A stretch of DNA of 64,000 nucleotides from Acidimicrobiales bacterium (GCA_029247365.1 JAQWLJ010000064.1:87581-151580); one strand, 5' to 3'. Shown: positions 53,815 through 63,129, counted from the stretch's first letter. Numbers and translations: made by a program. Notes: generated by a model from the sequence alone, not told the origin.

Positions 53815-54144
53815 ATGCGTCTCGCCTTATACGGGATCCTCCGTCGGGGGGGTAGCCACCACTACGAGGTCCGGTCGATCCCGGGCACATGGGCTACCGG
53901 CATCGTTCGGGGCTGGACCTACCAGATCACCTGGGGCCCAGCGGAGGGCTATGACGGGATCACGTTGAGCGCCGATGGCCCACCAGTCGAGGTCGACATC
54001 CTGGATTCCGACGAACTCGATCGGTATCTCTCCCGCCTCGACGATTTCGAGGGGCCGGGCTACCGCCGGGTGACGGTGGCAGCGGCCCTAGCCGACGGAT
54101 CGGTCGTCGACGTCGAGATCTTCGAGGCCGATCCCGAAGCCTGA
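53815..54144 (+). CDS. Gamma-glutamylcyclotransferase-like (AIG2/GGCT) family protein
   Basis: 109 aa. N-terminal LALYGILRRG matches the YGTLRxG substrate loop of the family, and RLDDFEGPGYRRVTV carries the conserved acidic residue and Tyr after it. GGCT-fold proteins cyclise gamma-glutamyl groups or similar amines. The function of this small stand-alone version is not known. The 42 bases to the convergent MFS gene hold nothing clear. Confidence 0.82.
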   Translation: MRLALYGILRRGGSHHYEVRSIPGTWATGIVRGWTYQITWGPAEGYDGITLSADGPPVEVDILDSDELDRYLSRLDDFEGPGYRRVTVAAALADGSVVDVEIFEADPEA

Positions 54145-54186
54145 CCAGTCGAGTTCTCCATCTCCGGCCCGCGACCGCACTGGCCG

Positions 54187-55395
54187 TCAGACTCCGTCGT
54201 CAGCAGGCGTGATACCCCTCACATCCGCATCGGCGGGAAGGAACCACGACGCAACGGCACCGAGCAGCGCTACGCCCGCCGCGATCACGAAGACCAAGGT
54301 AAATGAACCGCGCCAATCGGCGATTGCTCCCCCGATCTGGGGCGAAACTGCCTGCGCAAGCCCGAACGCCAAGGTTGTCGCGGAGAACACCGGTCCGAAC
54401 GACTGCTCATCAGCGTAGGTCACGACATGGGCGATGATCGCCGCCGGAATGCCGCTGAACATGATGCCGACGAACACTGCGGCGATCAGGGCCAGCGGGA
54501 GCGACCCAATGAGGAACACGAGCGATGCGGCCGCCCACGACACGAACGCAATCATCATCATCCGCCGCCGCCCGATGCGGTCCGACAGCGAGCCGACGGT
54601 CAACCCGCCGAAGATAATGGCGACACCGATGACGCTAAAGATCAGCGCGGCCCGATCCGGCGTCCAGCCGGCATCGTCTTCAAGACGGGCGACCACGAAG
54701 CTGATCACCAGGATGTACGAGAAGCCGTACGCCGAGTAGGCGAAGGTCAAGGCTTTCCATCCCTCAACCTGCCGAAGCGCGCCGAAGCCCCCGAACCCGC
54801 CTGCGGTCGAGGGTCGCTCACCCTGGGACCGCAGGCCGATCAATGCTGCGACAAACACGCAGATCGCGATCCCGAACTCGATGCGGTACACGGTCTGCCA
54901 GACCGCAGCGTCGCCACCGCGCAAAGCCGACGCGACCCGGCCAGCAAACACGATCCCGAGGCCGATACCGACCCCAGCGAGCCCGGTGGCAAATCCGCGG
55001 CGCTCAGGTGGGAACTCTCGGGCCGTAATCCCGGGCACGGGAACCCAGATGATCGCACCACCGAGACCCATCAGAATGAGGGCGGCCGCCAACACAACCG
55101 GTTCGGTCGTAAACGATGCCAGCGCAAGGCCCGACGTTGAGAAGGTCAAGCCGATTTTGACGAGCCCAACGAGCGTCGATCGCGACGCCAACCAAGCCAC
55201 GACGATCGTCCCGACAAGGTAGGCCGAGACGTTGAGGGTGCCGAAGAGGCCCGCCGCAGTGTTGGAGCCGTCGAGGAGATTGTCACGGGCCTCAGGGAGG
55301 ACGACGCCCCAGGTGAATCGGCCGAACGCCTGCGCGACCATCGCGGCCGACAACGCAACAACGATGGTGTAGATCCGTCGCTGAGAGTTGGGCAT
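54187..55395 (-). CDS. MFS transporter (YbfB/YjiJ-like)
   Basis: 402 aa with about twelve membrane segments in two halves separated by a cytoplasmic loop with GERPSTAGG. Motif A-like SLSDRIGRRRMMM is seen after segment 8. The N-terminal RFTWGVVLPEARDNL and FGTLNVSAYLVGTIV recall the YbfB/YjiJ-type MFS group. Substrate unknown. It is preceded by, and probably not co-transcribed with, the PLP-enzyme pair (39 bases apart, same strand). Confidence 0.9.
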   Translation of the reverse strand: MPNSQRRIYTIVVALSAAMVAQAFGRFTWGVVLPEARDNLLDGSNTAAGLFGTLNVSAYLVGTIVVAWLASRSTLVGLVKIGLTFSTSGLALASFTTEPVVLAAALILMGLGGAIIWVPVPGITAREFPPERRGFATGLAGVGIGLGIVFAGRVASALRGGDAAVWQTVYRIEFGIAICVFVAALIGLRSQGERPSTAGGFGGFGALRQVEGWKALTFAYSAYGFSYILVISFVVARLEDDAGWTPDRAALIFSVIGVAIIFGGLTVGSLSDRIGRRRMMMIAFVSWAAASLVFLIGSLPLALIAAVFVGIMFSGIPAAIIAHVVTYADEQSFGPVFSATTLAFGLAQAVSPQIGGAIADWRGSFTLVFVIAAGVALLGAVASWFLPADADVRGITPADDGV

Positions 55396-55433
55396 CCGGC
55401 GACCGTATCGCCGGGGGTGTGCCCTGACTCGAA

Positions 55434-56681
55434 TCAGGCCGGAAGTGGATCGCCGGGGCGCTGGCGGCCGCTGAAGATCACCGCTATGCGCTCGTGCCGT
55501 TCAAGCTCGTCCCCTGCCTCGGCAACAGCAATCAGTCCACCGAGCCCAGACGCACCCGTAGGGCAAACCGGGACCGAGGTGTGGGCGTGGGAAAGCCCAT
55601 GGGCGCGACGCAACTGGTCCTCGGACGGCACGATCGGCGCACCGCCTGTTGCGAGCATCGCCTCGATGATCGGGATCCAGTCATAGGTGACGTCATCGAG
55701 GATGCCGGTGGCGTATGACTCGGGCTCATCGGGCCAGGGCTGCATGTACCGGACGGGGTCGGACTCGAGGCGGTGCACAATCGCCCGCCGGCCATCGGAG
55801 GCAACCCGGCCGAGCGCGGCCGCTGCGGCCATGCGTCCGGTCACGGTGGGCTCCGGCGCCGCATCAAGCAGCTCGGAGAGGAGCGTGTCCCACGCTCGCA
55901 CGAGGGGATGGTTGCCGACGGGCTGGACCGCGTGGACGATCGGCATCTTCGGGAGATCACAGCGGGTGAGGCCCGTCACCACCGCAGTAGCCAAGGCACC
56001 ACCACCGACCTGCACAAACAGTCGATCGAGGTGCTGCGGCGTCGGGTGATCGTGAGCGGCAAGAGCCGCGACCATTTCGAACGCCAGTGTACGACCGCCG
56101 TCAATCCCTGCTGGGGTGTCGGTCCCCTGACACGAGAAGGCCGTGGCGCCACGCTCGATCGCGTCGACCATGGCGTGGTGGGCTGGATCGCCGAGGCGGC
56201 CTACCTCTCGCTCGACTCGGTTCACCACCGCACCGGACGACTCGATCTCTGCGACCACGGAATCGTCGGCCCAGGTTGGCACGAACACGTCGAGCTGGTG
56301 CTGAGCAGCTCTGGCCACGACCGATGCGGCCAGGGCCGCATTGCCACATGACGCGATGGCCCACGGGCCGCCACCGCTCGGCGCCAACGCTTCGCGCACG
56401 GCGACCCCGAAAAGATGGCGGCCCTTGTGGGAGCCCGAAACGTTACCCGTCTCGTCCTTGACCCAGAGTTCCACACCGGCCGGCAGACCGACTGCCGCCG
56501 CGAGATCGGTCTCACGATCGAACGGCGTGGCTTGGAAGCCATGGCCCTCGCGAGCGGCGACGGCTGCGTCGAGGCGACGGATGGCCGCAACGACGTGCTC
56601 ACGTTCGCCGCCGAACGGCCAGCGTCCGAGGTCGAGTTGGTCGAGGTGGAACTCGAACGTCGACGTCGGCGCGTCGGACAC
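55434..56681 (-). CDS. Fold-type II PLP-dependent enzyme (threonine synthase/serine dehydratase-like)
   Basis: 415 aa. The PLP lysine is in NVSGSHKGRHLFG (SGSHKxR, as in threonine synthase), the substrate loop is SCGNAALAAS, and the phosphate-binding glycine loop is VQVGGGALATAV. So a beta-elimination or beta-replacement reaction on an amino acid is expected. It starts two bases after the stop of a second, different fold-type II enzyme gene, an unusual pairing. Substrate unknown. Confidence 0.85.
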   Translation of the reverse strand: MSDAPTSTFEFHLDQLDLGRWPFGGEREHVVAAIRRLDAAVAAREGHGFQATPFDRETDLAAAVGLPAGVELWVKDETGNVSGSHKGRHLFGVAVREALAPSGGGPWAIASCGNAALAASVVARAAQHQLDVFVPTWADDSVVAEIESSGAVVNRVEREVGRLGDPAHHAMVDAIERGATAFSCQGTDTPAGIDGGRTLAFEMVAALAAHDHPTPQHLDRLFVQVGGGALATAVVTGLTRCDLPKMPIVHAVQPVGNHPLVRAWDTLLSELLDAAPEPTVTGRMAAAAALGRVASDGRRAIVHRLESDPVRYMQPWPDEPESYATGILDDVTYDWIPIIEAMLATGGAPIVPSEDQLRRAHGLSHAHTSVPVCPTGASGLGGLIAVAEAGDELERHERIAVIFSGRQRPGDPLPA

Positions 56682-56683
56682 AA

Positions 56684-58228
56684 TCAGTCGTCGCTTCGAG
56701 TGCCGGTGCGGCTGTTGAACTCGGTGATGAGCTCGTCCCAGTCGGCAACAAAGTGGCGCATGCCGTCCCAGAAGCGCTGATCGGCCCGGGCCGTGAAGTC
56801 CTCGAATGACGTGCCCTGCTGCTCGACCCAGGTGAAATAGCCAAGGTTGAAGACCCGACGGCGCTCCGCCTCGGTGAGTTCCAAGTGTTGCGCCGTATCG
56901 CCGGCTTCGAGCTCGCGCCCGAAGTCGGCCGCAGCTGCCACCGAGTCATAGCCGTTCGGGTGATTGGTCGCGAGGTACTCGGCTCGCTCGGCGTCGTAGA
57001 GCTCGGAGCCATCAGTGGCGACGGTGACGATGACGTCGTCACGGCCGAGGTCGTGCTCCTTCGCAATCTTGATTGCAGCGAGTGCATTACAGCTCGAGGA
57101 ATAGCCCATGTGCTGCAGCGCATCGACGAGGGCTGGGGCGAGGCCTACCCGATCGACGAGGTAGGCCTTGCCCGCGTCAGTGTTGAACAGCGCGTCCATC
57201 GCGTCGGTCGAGCGATCGCTCACTGCGACGACGTCATCGGTGTTCATCACGTTGTGGATCAGTGGCACATGCTTGTCGCCAATGCCCTGAATGTTGTGAT
57301 CACCAAAGCCGTTCTCGAGCAGCGTCGGACACTCGAGCGCCTCGACTGCGACAATGCGGGCGCCGTGGTGGTCCTTCAGGTAATCGCCGGCGCCGAGCGT
57401 GCCGGCCGAGCCCGACGCCGACACGTACGCGGCGAGCCGGGCCGTTCCCGAACCGGCCGTGGCGTGTTCGAACATCCGCTCGAGGGCGGGGCCGGTGACC
57501 GCGTAGTGGCCCAGATGATTGGAGAACTCCGAGAACTGGTTGATGATTTCGATCTCGGGATCCTTCTCGAGTTCGTTACAGGCGTCGTAGATCTCCTTGA
57601 CGTTCGACTCGGTGCCAGGCGTCCGGATGATGTCGTTGGTCGGGTCGAGCGTCCACTGCTCGAGCCAGTCGAAGCGGGCCTTACTCATACCCTCGGGGAG
57701 CACGGCAACGCCACGACAATCCATGATGCGGGAGATGGCGATGCCACCGCGCGCATAGTTGCCGGTCGAGGGCCACACGGCACGATGCGCGGTGGGATCG
57801 AAGCGGCCGGTGACGAGCCGGGGCACGAGGCAGGCGTAGGCGGCCAGCACTTTGTGGGCCCGGATCATCGGGAAGCGGTTACCGAACCCAAGCAGGATCC
57901 GAGCGTCAACGCCGGTCAGCTCTGGGGGGAGTTCGATGTAGTCGGGAACCGCGTGGGGGCCGCTGCCATCGAGTCCTCCGAACCAGTGCACACGGAAGAG
58001 GTTGCGCGAGTCGGGCTCATTGCGATCGAGGCCCGACAGCGGCGCAAGGCGGGCCGCCGGAATGGTCGAAGGGTCGGCCAACTCTGCGAACGTCGGCAGT
58101 GCGATGTCGCGCTCGGCGAACCGGGCAACGGTTCGGTCGTAGACGCCCTGGTCGGCGACCTCGGTCGTCAACCCGAGCGACGTGTGCGCTCGCGCAACTT
58201 CGGATCCATCGATCCCTCGTTTTGACAT
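56684..58228 (-). CDS. Fold-type II PLP-dependent enzyme, about 500-aa cysteine-synthase-like type
   Basis: 514 aa. The start of the fold is FGNRFPMIRAHKVLAAYACL with the candidate PLP lysine in RAHK; WPSTGNYARGGIAIS is the substrate loop and SASGSAGTLGAGDYLK the phosphate loop; a C-terminal MGYSSSCNALAAIKIAKEHDLG contains the Ser that contacts the pyridine ring. It matches the long 'PLP-dependent protein beta-subunit' type whose reaction is not established. An inverted repeat lies just upstream of its start. Confidence 0.82.
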   Translation of the reverse strand: MSKRGIDGSEVARAHTSLGLTTEVADQGVYDRTVARFAERDIALPTFAELADPSTIPAARLAPLSGLDRNEPDSRNLFRVHWFGGLDGSGPHAVPDYIELPPELTGVDARILLGFGNRFPMIRAHKVLAAYACLVPRLVTGRFDPTAHRAVWPSTGNYARGGIAISRIMDCRGVAVLPEGMSKARFDWLEQWTLDPTNDIIRTPGTESNVKEIYDACNELEKDPEIEIINQFSEFSNHLGHYAVTGPALERMFEHATAGSGTARLAAYVSASGSAGTLGAGDYLKDHHGARIVAVEALECPTLLENGFGDHNIQGIGDKHVPLIHNVMNTDDVVAVSDRSTDAMDALFNTDAGKAYLVDRVGLAPALVDALQHMGYSSSCNALAAIKIAKEHDLGRDDVIVTVATDGSELYDAERAEYLATNHPNGYDSVAAAADFGRELEAGDTAQHLELTEAERRRVFNLGYFTWVEQQGTSFEDFTARADQRFWDGMRHFVADWDELITEFNSRTGTRSDD

Positions 58229-58253
58229 TCTGTAAAGCTAGCGCGCCGCGCGT

Positions 58254-58281
58254 GTGGCGATGCCAGATGGCGCATCGCCAC
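58254..58281. promoter_or_regulatory. Perfect 10-bp inverted repeat upstream of the PLP-enzyme pair
   Basis: GTGGCGATGC and GCATCGCCAC pair exactly around an eight-base loop. The repeat sits 25 bases upstream of the 514-aa PLP-enzyme start and 78 bases beyond the acyl-CoA ligase stop. It could be an operator or a terminator; no U-tract follows on the minus strand, so the operator reading is slightly preferred. Confidence 0.45.
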
Positions 58282-58359
58282 CACGGGCCGCCGCTCATAC
58301 CAAAGCCCATCGAGGCGCCGTTGTGGCTCCGGCGGGTGGTGACCAGCCCCAGCCTGGCG

Positions 58360-59922
58360 CTAGATCGTGTTCTCGTGACCTTCCCAGTACGGGTCGCGTA
58401 GGCGCCGCTTGTAAAGCTTGCCGTTGGGGTCGCGAGGCATCTCAGTCGTGTAGTCGATCGAGCGCGGCAGCTTCTGGCGGGCGACCTGCGCTCGGAGCCA
58501 TGTCATGATCGTCTCGGTGGTCTCGTCGGTGGGCTCCCACCCGTCACGCAGTTCGACCACAGCCTTGATCTCCTCGCCCACGTCAGGGTTGGGGATGCCG
58601 AAAACGGCGACGTCGCCGATCGCGTCGTGCTGGATGAGCGCACCCTCGATCTCGGCCGGGTAGATATTGAGACCGCCGACAATGATCATGTCGTTGGCCC
58701 GGTCGTTGAGAAACAAGAAGCCGTCGTCGTCGAGATACCCGACGTCGCCGACCGTGAAGAAGTCGTCCAGTCGAGACTTCTGTGTTTTCTCGTCGTCGCC
58801 TTTGTACTCAAACTGCTGGCCGTCGCCCATCTTCATGTAGACCGTGCCCGACTCGAACGGCGGGAGTCGGTGGCCGTCATCGTCGACCACAGCGACTTCA
58901 CTGATCGGCCAGGGCTTACCAACGGTGCCGGGTTTGGTCAACCACTCGGCGGCCCCCACATACGTGCCGCCCCCTTCGGTGGCCGCGTAGTACTCCCAGA
59001 TCGAGTCGCCCCACCATTCGATCATCTTCTTCTTGGTCTCGACCGGGCACGGCGCCGCGGCATGGACCATGTAACGGGTCGACGATACGTCGTAGGAGTT
59101 CCGCACGTCCTCAGGCAGCTGCAACATCCGGTTGAACATCGTGGGCACCATGTGCGACGACGTGACCTTGTAGCGCTCGATGCGCTCAAGCGCGCCCTCC
59201 GCTGTCCACTTGTCCATCAACACAACGGTGTGGCCCAGGTGCAGCGACATTGTGGTCCAGTTGTTCACGGCCGTGTGGTAGAGCGGCGCCTGTGTGATCT
59301 GCACGTTGTCATCGTGAGGCTTGGTGCCGAACAGGTACAGCAACCCACCGCCGGCCTGGTCGTCGGGATGACCAGGGTTGAGCGGGCGACGAACCCCCTT
59401 CGGCCGACCGGTGGTACCCGATGTGTAGAACATGAACGAACCAGTCGGGCCGAGGTTATCGGGACGGGTCGTCGGCTGACCGTCCAACAGCTCAGCGAAC
59501 GGCCGGAACCCGTCAATCCGACCGCCGATGGAGAAGCGGTTGGCCGACGGGGTGACGCAGTCTTCCAACACCCGCGTTGCCTCCTCGGCGAACTGAGCAT
59601 TGACGATGAACGCCTTCGTCTCGGAGTCGTTGACGATGTAACTAATCTCCGGCCCGACCAGATGCCAGTTGACCGTGGTGACGTAGAAACCGCCCTGGAA
59701 TGCTGCGAGACAGAGCGCCACCTGTTCGAAACTGTTCGGCAGCACCGTGGTGACCTGATCGCCGGGCTCGAGGCCGAGCGCCCGCAGTCCGTTCACAATC
59801 TGGTGGGTCAGCGCGGCGAGTTCGCCGAACGTCATCTGCTCGTGATCGGGATCGATGATCGCCAGGTGGTCGGGGTCAGCGTCAGCGATTCGCCAGAGTC
59901 CGAGAGCGTCAGTGTTGGCCAT
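58360..59922 (-). CDS. AMP-forming acyl-CoA synthetase
   Basis: 520 aa from the ATG at 59922. Phosphate loop FYTSGTTGRPKGV, YYAATEGGG in place of the usual YGxTE, then FFTVGDVGYLDDDGFLFL and NDMIIVGGLNIYP, and the C-terminal lysine in DPNGKLYKRRL. It activates a carboxylic acid to its CoA thioester. It differs in sequence from the ligase at 11626-13170, so a separate substrate is likely. The 159 bases between it and the small-protein gene hold one weak inverted repeat. Confidence 0.92.
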   Translation of the reverse strand: MANTDALGLWRIADADPDHLAIIDPDHEQMTFGELAALTHQIVNGLRALGLEPGDQVTTVLPNSFEQVALCLAAFQGGFYVTTVNWHLVGPEISYIVNDSETKAFIVNAQFAEEATRVLEDCVTPSANRFSIGGRIDGFRPFAELLDGQPTTRPDNLGPTGSFMFYTSGTTGRPKGVRRPLNPGHPDDQAGGGLLYLFGTKPHDDNVQITQAPLYHTAVNNWTTMSLHLGHTVVLMDKWTAEGALERIERYKVTSSHMVPTMFNRMLQLPEDVRNSYDVSSTRYMVHAAAPCPVETKKKMIEWWGDSIWEYYAATEGGGTYVGAAEWLTKPGTVGKPWPISEVAVVDDDGHRLPPFESGTVYMKMGDGQQFEYKGDDEKTQKSRLDDFFTVGDVGYLDDDGFLFLNDRANDMIIVGGLNIYPAEIEGALIQHDAIGDVAVFGIPNPDVGEEIKAVVELRDGWEPTDETTETIMTWLRAQVARQKLPRSIDYTTEMPRDPNGKLYKRRLRDPYWEGHENTI

Positions 59923-59999
59923 GGCGGCATCTTCGGCGCGGGACTGGCCCGGTCGCCAATCGTGGCGCAAGCGCCTCCACCATCTCGGCGCCCGGAATC

Positions 60000-60028
60000 G
60001 CCCGCTTCCGCATCAGGCCCGAGCGGGC
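60000..60028. repeat. Short inverted repeat downstream of the small-protein gene
   Basis: GCCCGCT (60000-60006) and AGCGGGC (60022-60028) can form a 7-bp stem with a 15-base loop. No U-tract follows. It may be a weak terminator for the gene at 60082-60339. Confidence 0.25.
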
Positions 60029-60081
60029 CTCACTCAGCGAGACACATGCCTCGATCGATTGTGGCCGGATACCGGCACTGT

Positions 60082-60339
60082 TCAGCCGACGGGCTCGACG
60101 GGGTTGACCGCTACCAGCTCGAGCATGTCGAGGCGGTCACGCCACCAGTCGGCCGGAACCATGGTCTTGCCCGGCAGGTTGACCAAGGCATCATCGATCA
60201 GATCGGTGATGCCCGTGCGAGTGCCCGCCTCGAGCCGGAGGTCGAGGAGGGCATCCATCACCCGTGAACGACTGCAGACGTCGCCATCGACGTCTTGGCG
60301 CACGGTGCGGATGGTGGTTTCCAAATCGCTCATATCCAT
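60082..60339 (-). CDS. Small protein of unknown function
   Basis: 85 aa, acidic to neutral, no membrane segment or signal peptide and no recognised domain; it contains one helix-rich stretch (RVMDALLDLRLEAG) and a tryptophan pair (ADWWRDRLDML). Its reality is supported by a strong ribosome site, GAGGAGG (plus-strand 60347-60353) seven bases before the ATG at 60339. It is divergent from the LLM oxidoreductase gene. No function is proposed. Confidence 0.6.
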   Translation of the reverse strand: MDMSDLETTIRTVRQDVDGDVCSRSRVMDALLDLRLEAGTRTGITDLIDDALVNLPGKTMVPADWWRDRLDMLELVAVNPVEPVG

Positions 60340-60406
60340 TGCAACGCCTCCTCGTAGAGAGATGTTCCTGCCGTCAGCATCGGTCGATGTGACTTCCGTC
60401 CTAGCT

Positions 60407-60468
60407 CTATCGCCCCGAAAGGCGGTAGATGTGAGGACCCTTAGTTACTCTACGGACAAAGTACCGCC
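60407..60468. promoter_or_regulatory. Candidate alternative-pairing element in the 189-base divergent spacer
   Basis: On the plus strand CTATCGCC (60407-60414) pairs with GGCGGTAG (60421-60428) around CCGAAA, with one G-U pair; the same GGCGGTA can pair with TACCGCC (60462-60468). The two helices exclude each other, as in an attenuator or switch. The eight-base stem is perfect only on the plus strand, which favours action on the LLM oxidoreductase transcript. The rest of the spacer shows nothing clear. Confidence 0.35.
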
Positions 60469-60528
60469 CCCTGGATGCGTATGAATCATCGGGCTGCAGG
60501 GTCGTCATCTCGGTGCAACACTCGCGTC

Positions 60529-61296
60529 ATGACAAGACTCCAGGTCGGTATCCAGATCCAGCCCCAGGCGACCAACGTCGCTGCAATGCGCGAGTGCTGG
60601 AAGGCCGCCGATGCCATGGGCGCCGACTCCATCTGGGTCTGGGATCACTTCTATCCGCTGTTCGGCGATCCCGACGAGACCCACTTCGAAGCATGGACAC
60701 TGCTGTCGGTCATGGCCGCCGACACGACCAACGCGAAACTCGGCACGCTCGTTACCGGCAACAGCTACCGCAACCCCGAGCTCCTGGCTGACATGGCCCG
60801 GACCCTCGACCACGTCAGTGACGGCCGCATGTACCTCGCGGTAGGCGCCGGCTGGTTTGAGCGTGACTACAGCGAGTACGGCTACGAGTTCGGAACGGTC
60901 GGGAGCCGCCTGAAGCAACTCGAAGCCGACCTGCCGCGCATGAAGGGTCGGATGCAGAAGCTCAACCCCGGCCCGGTCGGGCCGCTGCCGCTGATGATCG
61001 GTGGCTCCGGCCGCAAGGTCACGCTGCGACTGGTGGCCGAACACGCCGACTCGTGGAACTGTTTTGGACCGCCCGACAACGTGGCCGAGTTGAGCGAGAT
61101 CCTCGAAGAGTGGTGTGTGAAAACCGGACGGGACTCCTCGGAGATCGAACGAACCGTGTCGATCGGCCCCGACGACTCGCACCCGGCACAGGACTATCTC
61201 GATGCTGGCGCAACCCACATCATCGTGGGCATGCACCACCCGTTCGAACTTGAGGCGCTTCAGCGTCGCCTCGACGAGCGCGACGCCCTCGGGTAG
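60529..61296 (+). CDS. LLM-class (probably F420-dependent) oxidoreductase
   Basis: 255 aa from the ATG at 60529 (MTRLQVGIQ); in-frame sequence upstream lacks family character. Luciferase-like barrel: an N-terminal GADSIWVWDHFYPLFGD, then TNAKLGTLVTGNSYRNPELLADMARTLDHVSDGRMYLAVGAGWF and LPLMIGGSGRKVTLRLVAEHADSWN. The GNxYRNP and GAGWF blocks are typical of F420-binding members in actinomycetes. The substrate is unknown. Cofactor assignment is inferred from the lineage. Confidence 0.88.
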   Translation: MTRLQVGIQIQPQATNVAAMRECWKAADAMGADSIWVWDHFYPLFGDPDETHFEAWTLLSVMAADTTNAKLGTLVTGNSYRNPELLADMARTLDHVSDGRMYLAVGAGWFERDYSEYGYEFGTVGSRLKQLEADLPRMKGRMQKLNPGPVGPLPLMIGGSGRKVTLRLVAEHADSWNCFGPPDNVAELSEILEEWCVKTGRDSSEIERTVSIGPDDSHPAQDYLDAGATHIIVGMHHPFELEALQRRLDERDALG

Positions 61297-61405
61297 CTAC
61301 CGAACCGCCACGACCAGTTGCCTCGTCTTCGCGCTGCGGTGTCGACACTTCCGAGATCGCACCGTTGTCCCTCGATCCCGTGAGCCGATGGCTGCTGTGC
61401 CGCCG

Positions 61406-63067
61406 TCAGCGTTTCTGTCGCATGCTGTTGAGCCAGTCATCGGCCGCTTGCAGGCGCCGCCGCAGCGCCGGTTCGTCGGCTTCACCGACCCGCTCGATGC
61501 CTACCCGTTTATTGAGCTCGGCGTTGATCATCGGGTGCTCCATTCCGGTCGCTCGGACGAGTTCCAGCACCCTGTCCGCATTCCACTGCCGCAGGTCCTT
61601 CTTGCGAGCATGCTTGGTGCGCAGATCGCCCAGCGCCCCCTTTACATCGAAGTCGCGGCCTGGCAGCTTGGGCGGTGGCGGAAGATCGACCGGCAAGCCC
61701 GCTAGCTCTTCCGCAGCGATGACGATGTCCTCGTGTGGGTTGATGCCGTCGTCAGCCGGCGGTGAGGTCTCCTCGCCACCGAGCGCAGTCGATGACAGGG
61801 CCTGGAACAGCGATGGCTGCTCATCGACCTGGACGGCTCGGGTGAGGTCGTTGAGCGCGGTCTCGCGCTGCGCTTGGTTCTCGATGCGCTCGTTGATCGA
61901 GTGCCGCCGTTGGGCGGCAATGTTCTGGGCATGGTGGCGGAGCCGCGGATCGTCGGGGACGTAGAAGTACGCCTTCTGCGACGCGAGCCCTGGTGTCCAG
62001 CGGGCGATGCGCCCGACGGCTTGCCGGAAGAAGAGCGGGGTGACCGTGGTGGTGGCGTGGACGCCTACCCGCAGGCGGGGGATGTCGACCCCTTCACTGA
62101 TCATGCGGACAGCAACGACCCATGCCTGATCAGAGCGGGCGTAGCCATCGATTACCTCCGAGGCCCGAGGGTCGTCGGAAAGCGCAAGAGCCGGTGCCTC
62201 GCCGGTCCATCGCTCGAGTAAAGCTGCGCACGCACGGGCGTGGTCTTGATCGATGGCGATGACCAGACCACCGGCGTCAGGCTGTTGCTTGCGGAGCTGA
62301 CGCAGTTTTTCGTCCGCCTTCACAAGCACGGTAGGCAGCCACTGGCCATCGGCATCGAGCGCAGTTCGGAGCCGAGCGCTGCGATCCTCACGCGCAAGGT
62401 CGTCGGAGAATGAGGCTTCCTTCAGCGCTCCGTCAGCGCCGATCCATTCCATGTGGCCGTCAAAGCGAGGGAAAAACACAGGACGAACAACGCCGCCGTC
62501 GACGAGCGCATTGCCGTAGTCGTACTCATAGTCGCTGACCGCGTCGCCATGGTCGCCAAGCGTGTAGTCGACGAACGGGATCGGCGCGTCATCAGATCGG
62601 AAGGGTGTCCCCGACAGCAACAACCGACTGTTGGCCTCGGCGAACGCCTCGGCCACCCCCTCACCCCACGAGAGGTCGCCACCTGCGTGGTGCACCTCGT
62701 CAAGGATGACGATGCCACCACGGCTGACGGTGAACAGTGTGCGGGCCGCCGAAGCCACCTGGGCGTAGGTGACGACAATGCCGTGCATGTCCGACGGGAT
62801 ATCGCCCAGCGAAGCATCCCACTCGGGTTCGAGATGGAAGCCGAACCGTTCTGCGGCCGACGCCCACTGGGTCTTGAGGTGCCGGGTCGGGGCCACCACA
62901 ACAAGCGGCAGTCGTTCGCCGCGGAGCCAGTGGCGTGCAGCAGTGAGAGCGAACGTCGTCTTCCCTGCGCCGGGGCAGGCGACGGCCAGGAAGTTTGCGC
63001 GGGGGTGGTCGAGGAAGGCTCGCAGTGCCTCGTGTTGCCACTGGCGCAGCGTGATACTCCGGTTCAA
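61406..63067 (-). CDS. SF2 DEAD/DEAH-box helicase
   Basis: 553 aa with a TTG start at 63067; an upstream stop shortly before leaves no other start in frame. Motif I ACPGAGKTT (30-38), Ia VVVAPTRHL, II LDEVHH (122-127), III LLSGTPFRSD, and late motifs VAVRMISEGVDIPRL and FFRQAVGRIARW. It resembles the stand-alone helicases with a type III-restriction-like core. The last about 170 residues are a helical accessory region of unknown function. Divergent from the crotonase gene with 62 bases between starts. Confidence 0.9.
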   Translation of the reverse strand: MNRSITLRQWQHEALRAFLDHPRANFLAVACPGAGKTTFALTAARHWLRGERLPLVVVAPTRHLKTQWASAAERFGFHLEPEWDASLGDIPSDMHGIVVTYAQVASAARTLFTVSRGGIVILDEVHHAGGDLSWGEGVAEAFAEANSRLLLSGTPFRSDDAPIPFVDYTLGDHGDAVSDYEYDYGNALVDGGVVRPVFFPRFDGHMEWIGADGALKEASFSDDLAREDRSARLRTALDADGQWLPTVLVKADEKLRQLRKQQPDAGGLVIAIDQDHARACAALLERWTGEAPALALSDDPRASEVIDGYARSDQAWVVAVRMISEGVDIPRLRVGVHATTTVTPLFFRQAVGRIARWTPGLASQKAYFYVPDDPRLRHHAQNIAAQRRHSINERIENQAQRETALNDLTRAVQVDEQPSLFQALSSTALGGEETSPPADDGINPHEDIVIAAEELAGLPVDLPPPPKLPGRDFDVKGALGDLRTKHARKKDLRQWNADRVLELVRATGMEHPMINAELNKRVGIERVGEADEPALRRRLQAADDWLNSMRQKR

Positions 63068-63129
63068 GGATCGGCAGGGTAGTCATCGCAGATGCCGGTC
63101 CCGCGGCAACAGAGCAATAGTCTGCGGTC

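Noticed and set aside
58627..60267. Long plus-strand open frame opposite the acyl-CoA ligase
   Set aside because: The minus-strand ligase has every adenylation motif; the plus-strand frame has none.
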